The translations under genes and the position numbers were made by a program. A DNA stretch of 6,245 nt from CAZMGD01 sp964565705 (GTDB lineage: Bacteria > Actinomycetota > Acidimicrobiia > Acidimicrobiales > Ilumatobacteraceae): assembly GCA_964565705.1 (NCBI GenBank), contig CAZMGD010000172.1, forward strand, positions 1-6,245, given 5' to 3'. Positions within the stretch are counted from its first letter, which is position 1, and every line of letters begins with the position of its first letter. This document shows, in pieces, positions 5,351-6,245 of this stretch. The notes under the pieces are model-generated. The model searched no databases. It was not told where the DNA came from and saw nothing but the letters and a program-made list of their open reading frames with translations.

Positions 5351-6225
5351 CAGCAGTCTCCTTCTTGTGGGCGAGAGCCGGTACAGGTGACGATCCCCTT
5401 CACTTCCGCTACTGCCAGCGGCGCGGTCGATGTCGTCGACAACCCGGCGAGCGGACCCCCGGCACCAGATGACGACGTCCACGAGATGTCCCAGCCGATG
5501 GTCATCGTGGTGAGGAAGTGGTAGCCGTCGAGCGGTGACGTCGAGGACGCGTTCGTGTAGGTATACGAACACGGACCCGGCTGAGAAGCGATGTAGGCGG
5601 CGACGGGCGCGTCGCCATCGCACGATGCCCCGGGGGTCTGGGCGGCGGGGTCGCCGGAGTCGAACGACAGCGAGGTGGGGCGTGCGGTGACGGTCGCCCA
5701 GATCGGACCGATCGCCGCGGTCACACTGACCGTGCGCCACGAGTCCCCACCGGCACGAAAGTCGATCGGCACTCGGACGTACGCCCAGTCGTTCACGGGG
5801 TCGAGTTGCTGAAACACGGGTTCCGGACTTGGGAGCGAGCGAGTGCGCAGCCGTTCGAGGAGCTGTGGCAGCAGGTCAACGGGACTGATGTCCGGCACCT
5901 CGAACGCGTCGACCACGGTCCCGCACTTGCGAATCCACAACCGATAGATGACGCCGTCCTTATCCCGCGGCCACGGCCCCCCGCCGACGCCGTCGGTACC
6001 GATTGTCCCGACGATCTCTCCCCAGCTGCAGCCGTCATCGCCCCCTCCCCCGCCGCTTTCACCGGACGCCCGGAAGGAGACGTAGGCGACCAACACCTCG
6101 CCGGTCGTGCCACCGCTGCCACCACCGCCGCCGCTTCCCGGAGCGGCGGACACGGCGGCAGGCGCAAGGGCGACGAGGGCGGCAGCCAGAGTGGCTGCGA
6201 GCCGGCTCGTCACCCGGCCGGACAT
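5350..6225 (-). CDS. Exported glycine-rich, six-cysteine protein (PKD-like, function unknown), first gene of tad operon
   Basis: 291 aa. The N-terminus is a Sec signal peptide: basic residues at 4-8, a hydrophobic core at about 9-24, and a likely cleavage near AVSA/AP at 27. Two glycine-rich linkers (about 30-42 and 55-65) flank a short strand. The C-terminal half (about 160-280) is rich in Ser, Thr and Val beta-strand-like segments, with SVTA, ATVTARPT and FDSGDP motifs, then CSYTY and GLSTTSTAPLAVAE. This resembles, from memory, the degenerate PKD-like exported proteins found beside tad genes in actinobacteria, where a GDG-type motif precedes C...C.HTY. Cysteines lie at 66, 101, 202, 219, 281 and 291, so disulfides outside the cell are plausible. 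No C-terminal anchor is seen. The ATG is supported by GGAGGG nine bases upstream. The stop overlaps the cpaB start by one base (TGATG), so co-translation is likely. The role is unknown; a pilus-associated or surface accessory protein is inference. Confidence 0.85.
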   Translation of the reverse strand: MSGRVTSRLAATLAAALVALAPAAVSAAPGSGGGGGSGGTTGEVLVAYVSFRASGESGGGGGDDGCSWGEIVGTIGTDGVGGGPWPRDKDGVIYRLWIRKCGTVVDAFEVPDISPVDLLPQLLERLRTRSLPSPEPVFQQLDPVNDWAYVRVPIDFRAGGDSWRTVSVTAAIGPIWATVTARPTSLSFDSGDPAAQTPGASCDGDAPVAAYIASQPGPCSYTYTNASSTSPLDGYHFLTTMTIGWDISWTSSSGAGGPLAGLSTTSTAPLAVAEVKGIVTCTGSRPQEGDC

Positions 6226-6234
6226 ACGTCCGTG

Positions 6235-6240
6235 CCCTCC
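6235..6240 (-). promoter_or_regulatory. Shine-Dalgarno site of the first gene
   Basis: GGAGGG on the minus strand, nine bases before the ATG at 6225. It fixes the start of the exported protein and shows the gene is complete at its 5' end although only 20 upstream bases are available. The promoter is not in the window. Confidence 0.7.
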
Positions 6241-6245
6241 GTCTC

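Noticed and set aside
5351..5740. Upstream extension of the cpaB frame to 5740
   Set aside because: The extra 130 residues are Arg/His-rich shadow sequence over the C-terminus of the exported protein; ATG 5350 has an AAGGAG at ideal spacing.
1..6245. tRNA, rRNA, CRISPR array, insertion sequence or attachment site
   Set aside because: None seen by reading both strands; coding genes fill almost the entire window and no regularly spaced repeats or terminal inverted repeats were found.

Overview
The window carries one continuous minus-strand operon for a Tad/Flp-type (type IVc-like) pilus or pseudopilus. The DNA is high in GC and has strongly G/C-biased third codon positions. CpaB is followed directly by the CpaE-like protein with no secretin gene between them. 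The leading gene encodes an exported protein of a kind I associate with actinobacterial tad loci. Together these point to a monoderm high-GC bacterium, most likely an Actinomycetota member. Assignment to Acidimicrobiia or relatives would only be a guess.

In transcription order (right to left) the layout is: an exported, glycine-rich, six-cysteine protein (6225-5350); a CpaB/RcpC-like SAF-domain membrane protein (5350-4631); a CpaE/TadZ-like ParA-fold protein with a ruined P-loop (4634-3876); the CpaF/TadA secretion ATPase (3876-2569); TadB (2572-1730) and TadC (1733-870) platform proteins; an 87-nt spacer; a small Flp-like prepilin (782-579); a TadE-like minor pilin (about 582-172); and the start of a second TadE/TadG-like pseudopilin running off the left edge (175-1). 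No gene on the plus strand is convincing; the long plus-strand open frames are shadows of these genes.

The genes form a tight translational chain. Stop and start codons overlap at every junction (TGATG, GTGA or ATGA type) except in front of the Flp-like pilin, where the spacer holds a strong Shine-Dalgarno sequence and a 7-bp hairpin. This fits a supply arrangement in which the ATPase (CpaF) with TadB/TadC assembles pilins, CpaE-like and CpaB proteins position or gate the machine, and the major pilin is translated independently at a higher rate. No prepilin peptidase, secretin or promoter is inside the window; the promoter should lie beyond base 6245.

Points most worth a second look: the TadE-like frame has no ATG/GTG/TTG between the flp stop and its prepilin cleavage motif, and a non-canonical ATA overlaps the flp stop; a 26-bp near-perfect direct repeat encodes the same DRGEVTAT cleavage motif in two adjacent pilin genes; the CpaE-like protein lacks both Walker-A lysines; and the exported first gene of the operon has no assigned role.
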